Assembly: GCF_009380155.1 (NCBI RefSeq)
Contig: NZ_WHUV01000003.1
Location: 186,001-250,000, forward strand
DNA length: 64,000 bases
Direction of reading: 5' to 3'
Origin: Pseudomonas piscis
Lineage (GTDB): Bacteria; Pseudomonadota; Gammaproteobacteria; Pseudomonadales; Pseudomonadaceae
Numbering within the stretch: the stretch's first letter is position 1; the number at the start of each line of letters is the position of its first letter. Positions 8,805 to 17,951 of this stretch are shown piece by piece. Below the pieces are notes generated by a model. The model saw only the letters and a list, made by a program, of their open reading frames with translations, was not told the DNA's origin and searched no databases. Both the position numbers and the translations under genes were made by a program.

Positions 8805-9518
8805 CTAGTGCTGGGGCAGCCAGCGGTGGGTGCGTCGTTCGAGCACGCGGAACACGCTGCCGGACACCAGGGTGATGACGAAGTAGAACGCCGCGACCGC
8901 GAGGTAGAACACCAGGTAGTGCTTGGTGGAACCGGCGGCCTGCTTGCCCACCGAGAGCAGTTCGCTGTAGCCGACGATGCTGATCAGCGCGCTGTCCTTG
9001 ACCAGCACCAGCCACAGGTTCGACAACCCGGCCATGGCGAAGGGCAGCATGCTCGGCAGCAGGATGCGCCGCACCAGCAGCCAGCGTTCGATGCCGTAGG
9101 CCCGCGCCGCCTCGATCTGGCCATGGGGAATGGCCAGGATCGCGCCGCGGATGATCTCCGCCGAATAGGCGCCCTGGACGATGCCCAGCACCAGCACGGC
9201 GGCGATGAAACCGTTGACCGTGACGCTTGGGCGGTCCATGGCCGCCATGGCCATGTTCAGCAGGTCGGTGCCGGCGTAGTACAGCAGCAGGATCAGCAGC
9301 AGCTCGGGCATGGCCCGGTACAGGGTGGTGTAGAGGTTGGCCAGCTTCACCAGCCAGCGCGGCCCGCGCAGCTTGATCATCGCCACCAGCAGGCCGATGC
9401 CCAGGCCGAGGACGAAGGCCCCGGCGGAAATCTGCAGGGACACCAGCGCGCCCTGGGCCAGGGCGCCGAGCCAGCCGTCGGCGACGAACAGTTGGGAAAG
9501 GTCGGACAGAGAAATCAT
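8805..9518 (-). CDS. Polar/basic amino acid ABC transporter permease
   Basis: A 237-residue inner-membrane permease of the same family as its neighbour. The first hydrophobic segment (GALAQGALVSLQISAGAFVLGLG) and the EAA loop (GQIEAARAYGIERWLLVRRILLP) are clear. It starts with ATG at 9518, 50 bases after the binding-protein gene. The ATPase-binding protein-permease-permease order is that of the histidine and lysine/arginine/ornithine importers. Confidence 0.88.
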   Translation of the reverse strand: MISLSDLSQLFVADGWLGALAQGALVSLQISAGAFVLGLGIGLLVAMIKLRGPRWLVKLANLYTTLYRAMPELLLILLLYYAGTDLLNMAMAAMDRPSVTVNGFIAAVLVLGIVQGAYSAEIIRGAILAIPHGQIEAARAYGIERWLLVRRILLPSMLPFAMAGLSNLWLVLVKDSALISIVGYSELLSVGKQAAGSTKHYLVFYLAVAAFYFVITLVSGSVFRVLERRTHRWLPQH

Positions 9519-9568
9519 GACGTATCCAGTCAACGCCGGCGGCCTGCCGCAGCAGGTCGCCGGGCGGC

Positions 9569-10342
9569 TTAGTTGGCAGAGATGTCGACGCTGAAGTAGC
9601 GGCTGCGGATCTTGTCGTAGGTGCCGTCGGCCTTGAGTGCCGCCAGGGCCTTGTCGATCCGCTGCTGCAGGGCGCTGTCGCCCTTGCGCAGGCCGACGCC
9701 GATGCCGGAGCCGAACAGCGGGTCCCGGGGCGCCAGGCCCTTGTTGGCCAGGCCCGCGCCAGCCGCCGATTGCAGGACCGGCTCGATGGTCAGGGCGTCG
9801 GCCAGCATCACGTCGATGCGCCCGCTCTGCAGGTCGGAGAGCATGTCGTCCTGGGTGGTGTAGTAGCGCAGGGTCGAGGTCTTGCCGTAGTAGGCCTTGG
9901 CGAAGGTGGCGTTGGAGGTCGAGCCCTGCACACCGATCAGCTTGCCCTTGAGCCCTTCGGGGGTGGGGGTGAGTTCCAGGGACTGGTCGGCGACCCACAT
10001 GGCCGGGGTCTGGTAGTAGGGCGCGGAGAAATCGATGACCTGCTGGCGTTCCTCGGTGATGCTCAGGGAGTTGAGGATGGCGTCGATCTGGCTCGATTGC
10101 AGGGCCGGGATCAGTCCGTCCCAGGCCACTTCCTTGAGCGGGCACTGGGCCTGCATGCGTTCGCACAGGGCCTTGATCAGCTCCGGTTCGAAACCGCTCC
10201 AGTCGCCGGCGCCGCTTTTCATCGAGAACGGCGGGTAGGGTTCCAGGGCGATGCCGAAGACGATCTTGTCGGCGGCCAGGGCATGGCTGGACAGGGCACT
10301 GAACAGGCAACCGGTGGCGAGCACCTTGAGCAGGTTTTTCAT
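9569..10342 (-). CDS. Periplasmic amino acid-binding protein
   Basis: A 257-residue solute-binding protein with a signal peptide (MKNLLKVLATGCLFSALSSH, cleaved after ALA-A at about 24). The mature part has SBP_bac_3 features: FGIALEPYPPFSMK at the start, GFEPELIKALCERM, and the hinge-region segment GKLIGVQGST. FGI-EPYPPF and CPLKEVAWDGLIPAL are typical of basic amino acid binders (ArtJ/ArgT/HisJ type). Together with the AruH/AruI homologues this suggests arginine, ornithine or an agmatine-like ligand; the exact ligand is inferred. Confidence 0.87.
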   Translation of the reverse strand: MKNLLKVLATGCLFSALSSHALAADKIVFGIALEPYPPFSMKSGAGDWSGFEPELIKALCERMQAQCPLKEVAWDGLIPALQSSQIDAILNSLSITEERQQVIDFSAPYYQTPAMWVADQSLELTPTPEGLKGKLIGVQGSTSNATFAKAYYGKTSTLRYYTTQDDMLSDLQSGRIDVMLADALTIEPVLQSAAGAGLANKGLAPRDPLFGSGIGVGLRKGDSALQQRIDKALAALKADGTYDKIRSRYFSVDISAN

Positions 10343-10391
10343 GGCTTGACCCTTTATCTAAGTTGTTGTTTTCAAGGATTGCAGCGGGACG

Positions 10392-11186
10392 TCAGACGCG
10401 GTTTTCCTGGGCCATGACGAATTGCCGGCAGCGCTCGCTGACCGGGTTGAAGAATATTTGCTGCGGCGCACCTTCCTCCTCCACCAGGCCCTGGTGGAGG
10501 AACATCACCTTGCTCGACACATCGCGGGCGAAGGCCATCTCGTGGGTCACCAGGATCATCGTCCGGCCTTCCTCGGCGATGCCCTGGATGACCTTGAGCA
10601 CCTCGCCCACCAGTTCCGGGTCCAGGGCCGAGGTCGGCTCGTCCATCAGCAGCACCTTGGGGCGCATGGCCAGGGCCCGGGCGATGGCCACCCGTTGTTG
10701 CTGGCCACCGGAGAGAAAGGACGGGAAGGTGTCGCGCTTGTGGGCCAGGCCGACCTTCTCCAGCAGGTGCTCGGCGTGGGCGATGGCCTCCTTGCGGTCT
10801 TCGCCCAGGACATACACCGGGGCCTCGATGACGTTCTCCAGCACGGTGCGGTGGGGCCACAGGTTGAAGCCCTGGAACACCATGCTCAGCTGGGTGCGCA
10901 GGCGCGCCACCTGGGCCGGGTCGGCGACCTGGGGATTGCCGGCGCGGTCGGTCTTCAGGCGCACCTGTTCGCCATTGATGCGCAGGCTGCCGCTGCAGGG
11001 AATTTCCAGCAGGTTGATGCAGCGCAGCAGGGTGCTTTTGCCCGAACCGCTGGAGCCGATCAGCGATACCACTTCGCCTTCGTTGGCGCGCAGGGCGATG
11101 CCCTTGAGAACGTGGTGATCGGCGTAGCTCTTGTGCAGATCGTCGATCGCCACCACGGGCTGGGTGGAGTTGGGCTGCGATTGCAA
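10392..11186 (-). CDS. Amino acid ABC transporter ATP-binding protein
   Basis: A 264-residue HisP-type ATPase. Walker A GSSGSGKST (about 43-51), the Q-loop, the signature LSGGQQQR, Walker B LLMDEPTSALD and the H-loop VTHEMAFA are all intact. The frame starts with TTG at 11186, with AGAGGG about 7 bases upstream; no in-frame ATG lies before the Walker A motif, so the rare start is likely real. It is the first gene of an operon that continues through the binding protein, two permeases, the transaminase, the amidohydrolase and CobW. Confidence 0.9.
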   Translation of the reverse strand: MQSQPNSTQPVVAIDDLHKSYADHHVLKGIALRANEGEVVSLIGSSGSGKSTLLRCINLLEIPCSGSLRINGEQVRLKTDRAGNPQVADPAQVARLRTQLSMVFQGFNLWPHRTVLENVIEAPVYVLGEDRKEAIAHAEHLLEKVGLAHKRDTFPSFLSGGQQQRVAIARALAMRPKVLLMDEPTSALDPELVGEVLKVIQGIAEEGRTMILVTHEMAFARDVSSKVMFLHQGLVEEEGAPQQIFFNPVSERCRQFVMAQENRV

Positions 11187-11412
11187 GGGTCGACCCTCTT
11201 GTTATTGTGCGATGGCCGGGCGTTTCCCCGGCGCAGGGTAGGGCCTGAGAATTAGCCATCGGCGGCATAGGGTCAATCGAGCTTTTTTAGCCGGACACGG
11301 AAATTTTTTTCAGTAGTCGGCGGTTTTTTCGGCGACGGACAAGGCTATTGCCGCACGCCGATTATCGCTATCGTGCAGCCACTCGTTTTCTTGCAGTCGA
11401 GGCACGATCGGT

Positions 11413-12333
11413 ATGCGTTATCCCTCCATGACGGCGCTGCGGGCCCTGGATGCGGTGGCCCGCCTGGGCAGTGTCGCCGAAGCCGCCAGCGAGCTGAACC
11501 TGACTCCCAGCGCCATCAGCCACCAGATCAAGAGCCTGGAGCAGACCCTGGGGTTCGCCCTGACCGAGCGCCAGGGCCGCAGCATCCGCATCACCTACCA
11601 GGGCGAGCGCTACGCCCGGGACATCCACCTGCTGCTGGCCAATATCCTTGAGGCCGGGCAGCGCTCGGACGGCCAGCAAGTCAGCGGGCGCTTGTGCATC
11701 AGCAGCCCGCCAGGGTTCGCCACCTACTGGCTGTGCACCCATATCGCCGAGTTCCAGGCGCTGTATCCCCAGGTCGAACTGCACCTGGTATCGCCGCGTA
11801 CCCCGGGCGATACCAGCGACAGCAACGTCGACCTGTTCGTCGCCTACGGCATGGGCGACTGGCCCAACCAGCATGTGCAGAAGATCGTCTCTTTGCGCTA
11901 TTTCCCGGTGTGCAGCCCGAGCCTGGTGAACGCCATGGGCGGGCTCAAGAGCCTGGATGCGCTGGACCACGCCCTGTTGCTGCACATGATCGACTACTCC
12001 GACTGGCGGATCTGGCTGGCGGCGGCCGGGGCGCCGAACGTCGACGTGCGCCGGGGCATAGTGTTCGCCGATGCGCACTTCGTGCAGTCGGCCTGCATCG
12101 CCGGCCAGGGCATCGCCATGGGCGACAACCTGATCAGCGGCGAAGCCCTGGCCAAGGGCCTGCTGGTGCAGCCGTTCGACACCGAGATCGAATCCAACCG
12201 CGGCTACTACCTGGTGGCCGACCAGCTCAAGGCCGAGCGCCCGGTGGTGCTGGCCTTCAGTGAGTGGGTCAAGTCGCAATTGCACGGCATCACCCGCCTG
12301 CATCCGGAACCGCGACGCGCTGGCAAAGCGTGA
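11413..12333 (+). CDS. LysR-family transcriptional regulator (GcvA-like)
   Basis: A 306-residue LysR-type regulator. The N-terminal winged helix-turn-helix (residues about 5-64) includes LGSVAEAASELNLTPSAISHQIKSLE, and the rest is a periplasmic-binding-like effector domain. It is divergent from the ABC transporter operon across 226 bases and in tandem with the AruI-like decarboxylase gene, so it is the obvious regulator of both. The effector is probably the imported amino acid or its keto acid. P. aeruginosa controls aruHI with a two-component system (AruRS), so LysR control here would be a different arrangement. Confidence 0.87.
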   Translation: MRYPSMTALRALDAVARLGSVAEAASELNLTPSAISHQIKSLEQTLGFALTERQGRSIRITYQGERYARDIHLLLANILEAGQRSDGQQVSGRLCISSPPGFATYWLCTHIAEFQALYPQVELHLVSPRTPGDTSDSNVDLFVAYGMGDWPNQHVQKIVSLRYFPVCSPSLVNAMGGLKSLDALDHALLLHMIDYSDWRIWLAAAGAPNVDVRRGIVFADAHFVQSACIAGQGIAMGDNLISGEALAKGLLVQPFDTEIESNRGYYLVADQLKAERPVVLAFSEWVKSQLHGITRLHPEPRRAGKA

Positions 12334-12454
12334 ATTTTATTGATCAATAGCGAGGATTTTTTTCGATTGTTGCTCCTCGGTGGCTGCGACTAATGTCCCC
12401 CGACATCAGCCGGGCGCAGGGTGTCGCCCGCCATAAGAACAAGAGGAGTAGTCG

Positions 12455-14062
12455 ATGACCACCTGTGCGCAGTCGCTGGTTCGTTTGCTGGAAGGTTATG
12501 GCGTGGACACGGTGTTCGGGATTCCCGGGGTGCACACGGTGGAGCTGTATCGCGGCCTGCATGGCAGCCGCCTGCGCCACGTCAGCCCGCGCCACGAACA
12601 GGGCGCAGGGTTCATGGCCGACGGCTACGCCCGGGCCAGCGGCAAGCCCGGGGTGTGCTTCATCATCACCGGCCCGGGCATGACCAACATCCTCACAGCC
12701 ATGGGCCAGGCCTACGCCGACTCGGTGCCGATGCTGGTGATCTCCACGGTCAACCGGCGCGAGCACCTGCGCCTGGGCCATGGCCACCTGCATGAGTTGC
12801 CGGACCAGCGGGCGATGGTGGCCGGGGTCTGCGCCTTCAGCCATACCTTGCAGTCGCCGGCGGAGTTGCCGGAGATCCTGGCCCGGGCCTTTGCCCTGTT
12901 CAAATGCGCGCGCCCACGGCCGGTGCACATCGAAATTCCCCTGGACGTGCTGGAGATGCCGGCCGTCGACCTCAACCTGATGCCGCGCAGCCTGCCCGGC
13001 GCACCGGCTCCGGCCGGGGATTCGCTGGCCGCGGCGCTGGCCCTGCTCGATGCCGCCCACCGGCCGCTGATCCTCGCCGGTGGCGGTGCCCGGGGTTGCG
13101 CCCAGGTGCTGCAGCAACTGGCCGAGCGCCTGCAAGCCCCGGTGGCGCTGACCACCAACGCCCGGGGCCTGCTGCCCCAGGCCCACCCGTTATTGCTCGA
13201 TGGGGTGCAGTCGGCGGCCCATGGCCGGGCGTTGATCGACGAGGCCGACGTGGTGCTGGCGGTGGGTACCGAGCTGGGCGAGACCGACTACGACTTCTTT
13301 GGCCTGGGGCCGTTGCGCTTCAAGGGTTCGCTGATCCGCCTGGACATCGATCCGCTGCAGGTCATGGGCGTGCAACGGGCCCATGTCGGCCTGTTGGGCG
13401 ATGCCCGGCAAGGCTTGCAAGCGCTGTTGGACCAGGTCGCCCCGCAGGGCGCTCGCGGGCGCTGGGCGGTGGACAGCGTGCAACGGGTGAACCAGGCCGA
13501 ACGCGCCAGCTGGACGCCCCGGCAGCGAGGGCTGCAAGGCTTGCTGGACCTGCTGCGCGACAACCTCGACGCACCGATCCTGGTGGGCGACTCGACCCAG
13601 CCGGTGTACCAGGGCGCGTGCGGCTACCAGGCCCCGGCCCCGGCCAGCTGGTTCAACGCCGGCAGTGGCTACGGCACCCTGGGCTACGGCTTGCCGGCGG
13701 CCATGGGCGCCAAGCTGGCGCAGCCCGGGCGGACGGTGGTGGCGCTGGTGGGCGACGGCGGCCTGCAGTTCACCAGCGGCGAGCTGATCGCGGCCTGTGA
13801 AGCGCAGATCGGCGTGATCCTGCTGGTGTGGAACAACCAGTGTTATGGCGAGATCCGCGACTACATGCACGCCCGGGACATCCAGCCGCTGGGGGTGGAC
13901 ATCCTCACCCCGGATTTCCAGGCCCTGGCCGCCAGTTGCCATGTGGCCTACCACCAGGTGGCCAGCCCGGCGCAGTTGCAGGAACTGCTGGCTAATCTTG
14001 CGAGTACTCGCCAACCGGTGATGATCGAGGTCAATGCCGGCGCCTACCTGGCCCTGGACTGA
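12455..14062 (+). CDS. aruI: AruI-like 2-ketoarginine (5-guanidino-2-oxopentanoate) decarboxylase
   Basis: A 535-residue thiamine diphosphate enzyme of the acetolactate synthase/decarboxylase fold. The N-terminal Pyr domain carries GVDTVFGIPGVHTVELYRGL and RHEQGAGFMADGYAR with the catalytic glutamate. The central domain follows at about 185-330. The C-terminal PP domain has the ThDP motif starting GDGGLQF and ending in WNNQCYGEI. Similarity to AruI (VFGIPGVHT-ELYRGL) is strong in recollection. The product expected from 2-ketoarginine is 4-guanidinobutyraldehyde; the follow-on dehydrogenase and guanidinobutyrase are not in this window. AGAGGAG lies about 8 bases before the ATG. Confidence 0.8.
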   Translation: MTTCAQSLVRLLEGYGVDTVFGIPGVHTVELYRGLHGSRLRHVSPRHEQGAGFMADGYARASGKPGVCFIITGPGMTNILTAMGQAYADSVPMLVISTVNRREHLRLGHGHLHELPDQRAMVAGVCAFSHTLQSPAELPEILARAFALFKCARPRPVHIEIPLDVLEMPAVDLNLMPRSLPGAPAPAGDSLAAALALLDAAHRPLILAGGGARGCAQVLQQLAERLQAPVALTTNARGLLPQAHPLLLDGVQSAAHGRALIDEADVVLAVGTELGETDYDFFGLGPLRFKGSLIRLDIDPLQVMGVQRAHVGLLGDARQGLQALLDQVAPQGARGRWAVDSVQRVNQAERASWTPRQRGLQGLLDLLRDNLDAPILVGDSTQPVYQGACGYQAPAPASWFNAGSGYGTLGYGLPAAMGAKLAQPGRTVVALVGDGGLQFTSGELIAACEAQIGVILLVWNNQCYGEIRDYMHARDIQPLGVDILTPDFQALAASCHVAYHQVASPAQLQELLANLASTRQPVMIEVNAGAYLALD

Positions 14063-14067
14063 TTGTC

Positions 14068-14088
14068 CGGCGCCCTGGCAAGGCGCCG
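14068..14088. terminator. Hairpin after the AruI-like gene
   Basis: Perfect seven-base arms CGGCGCC (14068-14074) and GGCGCCG (14082-14088) with a seven-base loop lie six bases after the stop. No T-run follows, so it may be an mRNA 3'-end stabiliser or a weak terminator. Confidence 0.45.
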
Positions 14089-14169
14089 CAAGAAACGCGC
14101 AGGCAGGGGGCAAGCTGGGTTACATTCAGGTTTTCGCCGGGACGCACCTTGTCACTCGAGGACTCATGG

Positions 14170-14646
14170 ATGAACTGCATTTTCTGCCAGATTATCGCTG
14201 GCGCCTTGCCTGCGGCCGTGATCTACCGCGATGAACATTGCATGGCCTTCATGGACGTGCACCCCCTGGGGCAGGGGCATGTGCTGCTGATTCCCCAGTC
14301 CCATGTGGAAAAGCTCGACCAGTTGCCCGGTTTCGTCCGCCAGCACCTGTACCAGGTGTTCGATGGCCTGGTGGCCGCGCAGCGTCGTGCCGGCTTCGGC
14401 ATGGAGGGCACGCACCTGTTGGTCAACGATGGCCGGGCCACCAACCAGCATATTCCCCATGCCCACATGCACCTGATCCCCCGGCGCAGCGGCGATGGCC
14501 TGGGTTTCGCCGGGCGCCTGTTGCTGCACTTCACCGGGCTGTTCGGGCGCAAGGCCAGCCTCGCGAGCCTGCAGGAACAGGCTGCGCGTATCGCTGAAGA
14601 AGTACGGGTGCCCTGGGTCAGTGAAACGCCGGCAGGCGGCCGCTGA
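14170..14646 (+). CDS. HIT-family nucleotide hydrolase/transferase
   Basis: A 158-residue HIT protein. It begins MNCIFCQIIAG (Cys-x-x-Cys), has the LIPQSHVEKL strand, and carries the histidine triad in NQHIPHAHMHLIPR, where the middle histidine is the nucleophile for nucleoside-phosphate hydrolysis or transfer. Substrate class (AMP-lysine, Ap4A or similar) cannot be told. The ATG at 14170 follows GAGGA by 8 bases; a TTG at 14149 in the same frame is less likely. The GNAT gene starts one base after its stop, so the pair is coupled. Confidence 0.85.
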   Translation: MNCIFCQIIAGALPAAVIYRDEHCMAFMDVHPLGQGHVLLIPQSHVEKLDQLPGFVRQHLYQVFDGLVAAQRRAGFGMEGTHLLVNDGRATNQHIPHAHMHLIPRRSGDGLGFAGRLLLHFTGLFGRKASLASLQEQAARIAEEVRVPWVSETPAGGR

Positions 14647-14647
14647 T

Positions 14648-15445
14648 ATGGATCGCGCGCGCGCGTTGGCGCTGGAATATGCAGAAAACCAATACCTGCG
14701 GGCCCGGGTCGAGGGGCTGGCGAACTTGCCGGGCAACCCCTATCGGGCAAGTGTGCAGGGCGATTCGAGTTGCGGTGCGTTCCTTGTGGCCGACCATCCC
14801 AGCCCGATGCTGAATCGGGTGCACGGTGACCAGGAGCGAGATGCCGGGAAGCTGGCCAACCTGTTGCAGGCTTGCAACGCCTGCAACCCGGCCATCGCCC
14901 TGATCGCCGCATCGGCCAGGATCGCCCCAAGCCTGGAGCTGCAAGGGCAACTGCTGCAACGCCTGAAGGGCTGGACCCATGGGCAATTCCTTGCGCCCGT
15001 GGAGGCGATCCCGGCCTCGCCGGCGTGTTCGGATATCGAGTCAGTGGATCTGTCGACCCTGGAAAGCTTCTGTGTGCTGCACCGCGAGGCATTCAACACA
15101 CCCGCGGCTGCCCGGCCGGTTACCCAAGCGGCTTTCGGCGCATTGCTCGACGATGCTCGCGGGCACTTGTACCTGATACGCGAACAGGGTGTCGCGGTGG
15201 CCGGAGCGGCGTTGTTCATCGCCGACAACGGCGTGGCCTATCTGGGCACCGCCTTTACCACCAAGGCTGCGCGCGGCCAGGGTCATCACCGGGTCCTGAT
15301 CGCCCACAGGTTGCACCAGGCCGTCGCCCTCGGCGCTCGGAGTGTGGCGGCCACGGCGTTGCTGAACTCGCAAAGCCGGCGCAACCTGGAGCACTGCGGC
15401 CTGCGCCTTTCCCACCTGCAAACCCTGTATCGGGCCGCGCCTTAG
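14648..15445 (+). CDS. GNAT-family acetyltransferase-like protein
   Basis: A 265-residue protein. Its C-terminal half (about 130-265) has the GNAT fold: GVAYLGTAFTTKAARGQGHHRVLIAHRLH contains motif A with the RGQGHH acetyl-CoA loop. The N-terminal 120 residues (LACNACNPAIA-type segments, two nearby Cys) are not recognised. It starts one base after the HIT gene stop (TGATATG), implying coupled expression. The acceptor is unknown. Confidence 0.7.
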   Translation: MDRARALALEYAENQYLRARVEGLANLPGNPYRASVQGDSSCGAFLVADHPSPMLNRVHGDQERDAGKLANLLQACNACNPAIALIAASARIAPSLELQGQLLQRLKGWTHGQFLAPVEAIPASPACSDIESVDLSTLESFCVLHREAFNTPAAARPVTQAAFGALLDDARGHLYLIREQGVAVAGAALFIADNGVAYLGTAFTTKAARGQGHHRVLIAHRLHQAVALGARSVAATALLNSQSRRNLEHCGLRLSHLQTLYRAAP

Positions 15446-15582
15446 CAGCGCTGAAGCCCTGGCCCTGAACGGGTGGCGAGCCCTTGGGCAAGACGGGCAG
15501 CCCGGCTGCTTTGCGACAGGCAGGCAGCGGGCGAGGCTTGGCCTTGTGCAACCGGCCGAAGCGATGAGTTTCGGAATCAGCG

Positions 15583-17091
15583 CTATTGGCTTGTCCGCGA
15601 TTGTCTGGCCCACTCCTCGGCCGTTTTCGCCTCCACCGGCAGGGCAAAGCAGAAGGTCGCACCGCGCCCGGGTTCGTCCACCAGGCGGATGCTCACCCCG
15701 TGCAATTGCAGGATGCGATGGACGATGCGCAAGCCCAGGCCGCCGTCACGGCGGGCGCCACCGATAGTGAAGGGGCGCAGGAACAGGCCTTCGCGCAGGT
15801 GCTCGGCAATGCCGGGACCACTGTCGCTGACTCGTACCTGCACCTCTGGGCCGTCGGCGCGCAGGCCGATCTCGATCTCGCCACTGCCGGGGGTGTGGCG
15901 CAGGGCATTGTCCACCAGGTTGGTCAGCACCCGTTCGATCAGCCCCAGGTCGGCACAGACGCCCCAGGCGCCTGGGGCGAAGTCGGCCTTGAGCTGCACC
16001 TGGCGCGCCTCGGCGGCCAGTTCGAACTTCTGGAAGATGTCTTGCAGCAGGTCGGTCAGGGAAAAGGTCTCGAGCACCGGCTGGACGAAACCGTGTTCCA
16101 GGCGCACCAGTTCCAGCAGTGCCTGGGCCAGGCCGCCGACCTTGCGGCTCTGATCCAGGGCGATGCCCAGGTAGCGCCGACGTTCCTCGGGGCTCAGGCT
16201 GGCGTCCTTGAGCGACAGGGTTTCCAGGTAGCCATGCAGGGACGACAGTGGCGTGCGCAGGTCGTGGGAAATGTTCGCCACCAGCTCGCGGCGCTCCTGG
16301 TCCTGGCGGGTCAGGGTGCGCCACTGTTCGTTGAGCCGGGTTTGCATCTGGCGGAACGTGGCATCGAGTACGGCGATTTCATCCAGGCTACCGTTCTTGG
16401 GTTGAGCTGGTGGCGTGGGCTCCAGTGGCGGCGAAGCACCCTCGATGTCGAAGTGGCCAACCCGCTCGGTCAGGGTGCGCAATGGCCGGGTGATCAGGGC
16501 GAAAGCCGTGAGGCCGGCGATCAGGCACAACAGCGCCACCAGGGCGATCGACCACAAGGCGATGTTCAAGGCCGCACCCGTGGCGCCGCGTTCGGCGATG
16601 CGGTCGTGTTCCTCGCTGAGCAGCACCACGTACAGATAACCCGCCTGCTTGCCGGCAACCATCAACGGCGCGGCGCTGAACACCTTGCGCCCGTCCGGGC
16701 TGCGCGGGTCGTCGCCAAGGATCGGCAGCGGGTCGCCAGCCAGCAGGTGACGGATTGGCGCCAGGTCGACCTGTTCGCGGCGCAGGCGGCCGGCGGGAGC
16801 GGCATTGCCGACTATCCGTCCCTGGCTGTCCAGCAGGTACACCTCGACACTGGGGTTGACCAGCATCAGCTGGCCGAACAGCGCACGCAGGGCGTTGGGC
16901 ATCAGACCGTTGGCATCCATCAGTTGGGTGTCCCGGGCGATATGCCCGGCCAGATCCCGGGACAGGCCCTGCACCACTTCCAGCTCATGCATGCGGCTGG
17001 AACGCACCTGCAGCCAGGCCGAGGTGGAGCAGCACACCAGCAGCAACAGGGCGAACACCACGGACAGGCGTTGGCTCAGGGTCAGCCTCAT
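15583..17091 (-). CDS. Membrane sensor histidine kinase
   Basis: A 502-residue sensor kinase. Two membrane helices (about 10-28 and 175-200) bracket a periplasmic sensor of roughly 145 residues. A HAMP linker follows, then the dimerisation/phosphorylation helix VANISHDLRTPLSSLHGYL with the acceptor His, and a HATPase_c domain with the N box (LVDNALRHTPG) and G boxes (DSGPGI, DGGLGLRIVH). It overlaps the response-regulator gene by four bases. The pair is divergent from msrB-dipZ-msrA, so the most economical inference is that it senses an envelope oxidant or oxidised methionine and controls repair genes. The signal is not deducible. Confidence 0.88.
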   Translation of the reverse strand: MRLTLSQRLSVVFALLLLVCCSTSAWLQVRSSRMHELEVVQGLSRDLAGHIARDTQLMDANGLMPNALRALFGQLMLVNPSVEVYLLDSQGRIVGNAAPAGRLRREQVDLAPIRHLLAGDPLPILGDDPRSPDGRKVFSAAPLMVAGKQAGYLYVVLLSEEHDRIAERGATGAALNIALWSIALVALLCLIAGLTAFALITRPLRTLTERVGHFDIEGASPPLEPTPPAQPKNGSLDEIAVLDATFRQMQTRLNEQWRTLTRQDQERRELVANISHDLRTPLSSLHGYLETLSLKDASLSPEERRRYLGIALDQSRKVGGLAQALLELVRLEHGFVQPVLETFSLTDLLQDIFQKFELAAEARQVQLKADFAPGAWGVCADLGLIERVLTNLVDNALRHTPGSGEIEIGLRADGPEVQVRVSDSGPGIAEHLREGLFLRPFTIGGARRDGGLGLRIVHRILQLHGVSIRLVDEPGRGATFCFALPVEAKTAEEWARQSRTSQ

Positions 17092-17801
17092 ATCGGCTCC
17101 TGGGTGGCGAACTTGTAGCCGCGGCCCCAGACCGTGAGGATCCGCGCGGGCTGTGCCGGGTCGCTTTCGATCTTGGCCCGCAAGCGATTGATATGGGTGT
17201 TGACAGTGTGCTCGTAGCCTTCGTGGTTGTAGCCCCAGACGGCATTGAGCAGGTCCATGCGCGAGAACACCTTGCCCGGCTGGCGGGCGAAGAAATACAG
17301 GAGGTCGAACTCCCGCGGCGTGAGGTCCAGGCGCCGCCCGTCCAGGTTGGCGTCGCGGGTCAGCGGATCGATGGCCAGGCCGTCGAGGGCGAGGCTGCCG
17401 CTGTCCAGCTTGAGGTTGCGTGCCAGCGCATCGACCCGGCGCAGCAGCGCCTTGACCCGGGCCACCAGCTCGAGCACCGAGAACGGCTTGGCCAGGTAGT
17501 CGTCGGCGCCCAGTTCCAGGCCAAGGATGCGGTGCATCTCGCTGGAGCGGGCACTGGTGATGATGATCGGGGTGTAGCGGGTCATCGCCCGGGCGCGGCG
17601 ACAGATCTCCAGGCCGTCGACCCCGGGCAGCATCAGGTCCAGGATCAGCGCGTCCCAGCCACCCTGTTCCAGCAGGCGCAGGCCCTCGGTGCCGTCGGCG
17701 CTGTGCACCACCTCCAGCTGCTCATCGCGCAGGTGCAGGGTGATCAGGTCGGCGATGTGCTGGTCGTCCTCGACCACCAGCACGCGTTTGGCTTGTTCCA
17801 T
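17088..17801 (-). CDS. OmpR-family response regulator
   Basis: A 237-residue regulator. The receiver domain (about 5-117) carries the acidic pair EDD, the phosphorylated aspartate in LILDLMLPG and the conserved Lys in YLAKPF. The winged-helix domain (about 135-235) has the RRLDLTPREFDLLYF helix and the HINRLRAKIE recognition helix. The ATG at 17801 is favoured, with AAGGA about 10 bases upstream; a GTG at 17807 is possible. It lies 150 bases from, and divergent to, the exported MsrB gene. Confidence 0.88.
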   Translation of the reverse strand: MEQAKRVLVVEDDQHIADLITLHLRDEQLEVVHSADGTEGLRLLEQGGWDALILDLMLPGVDGLEICRRARAMTRYTPIIITSARSSEMHRILGLELGADDYLAKPFSVLELVARVKALLRRVDALARNLKLDSGSLALDGLAIDPLTRDANLDGRRLDLTPREFDLLYFFARQPGKVFSRMDLLNAVWGYNHEGYEHTVNTHINRLRAKIESDPAQPARILTVWGRGYKFATQEPI

Positions 17802-17951
17802 CGACACAGGGTCCTTTAGGCAATGGGCGCATTGTGCGGTGTTTCGCCGGGGCCAGTTATCACGAATTGTTTAACTGTGCGTGAGGATTTGGCGATCAGC
17901 CCAAGCTTAGGCTCAACCCACTACCGGAGCGGATGATTGTGGGAGGCAGCC

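Noticed and set aside
5549..9572. Long plus-strand open frames (458, 471 and 495 codons) across the amidohydrolase-ABC operon
   Set aside because: They are antisense to well-supported genes and are rich in His/Gln/Gly/Ala, typical of shadow frames; none has a ribosome-binding site.
8805..10310. A 501-codon frame suggesting a fused binding protein-permease
   Set aside because: The N-terminal half is an out-of-frame reading of the binding-protein gene; the permease proper starts at 9518.
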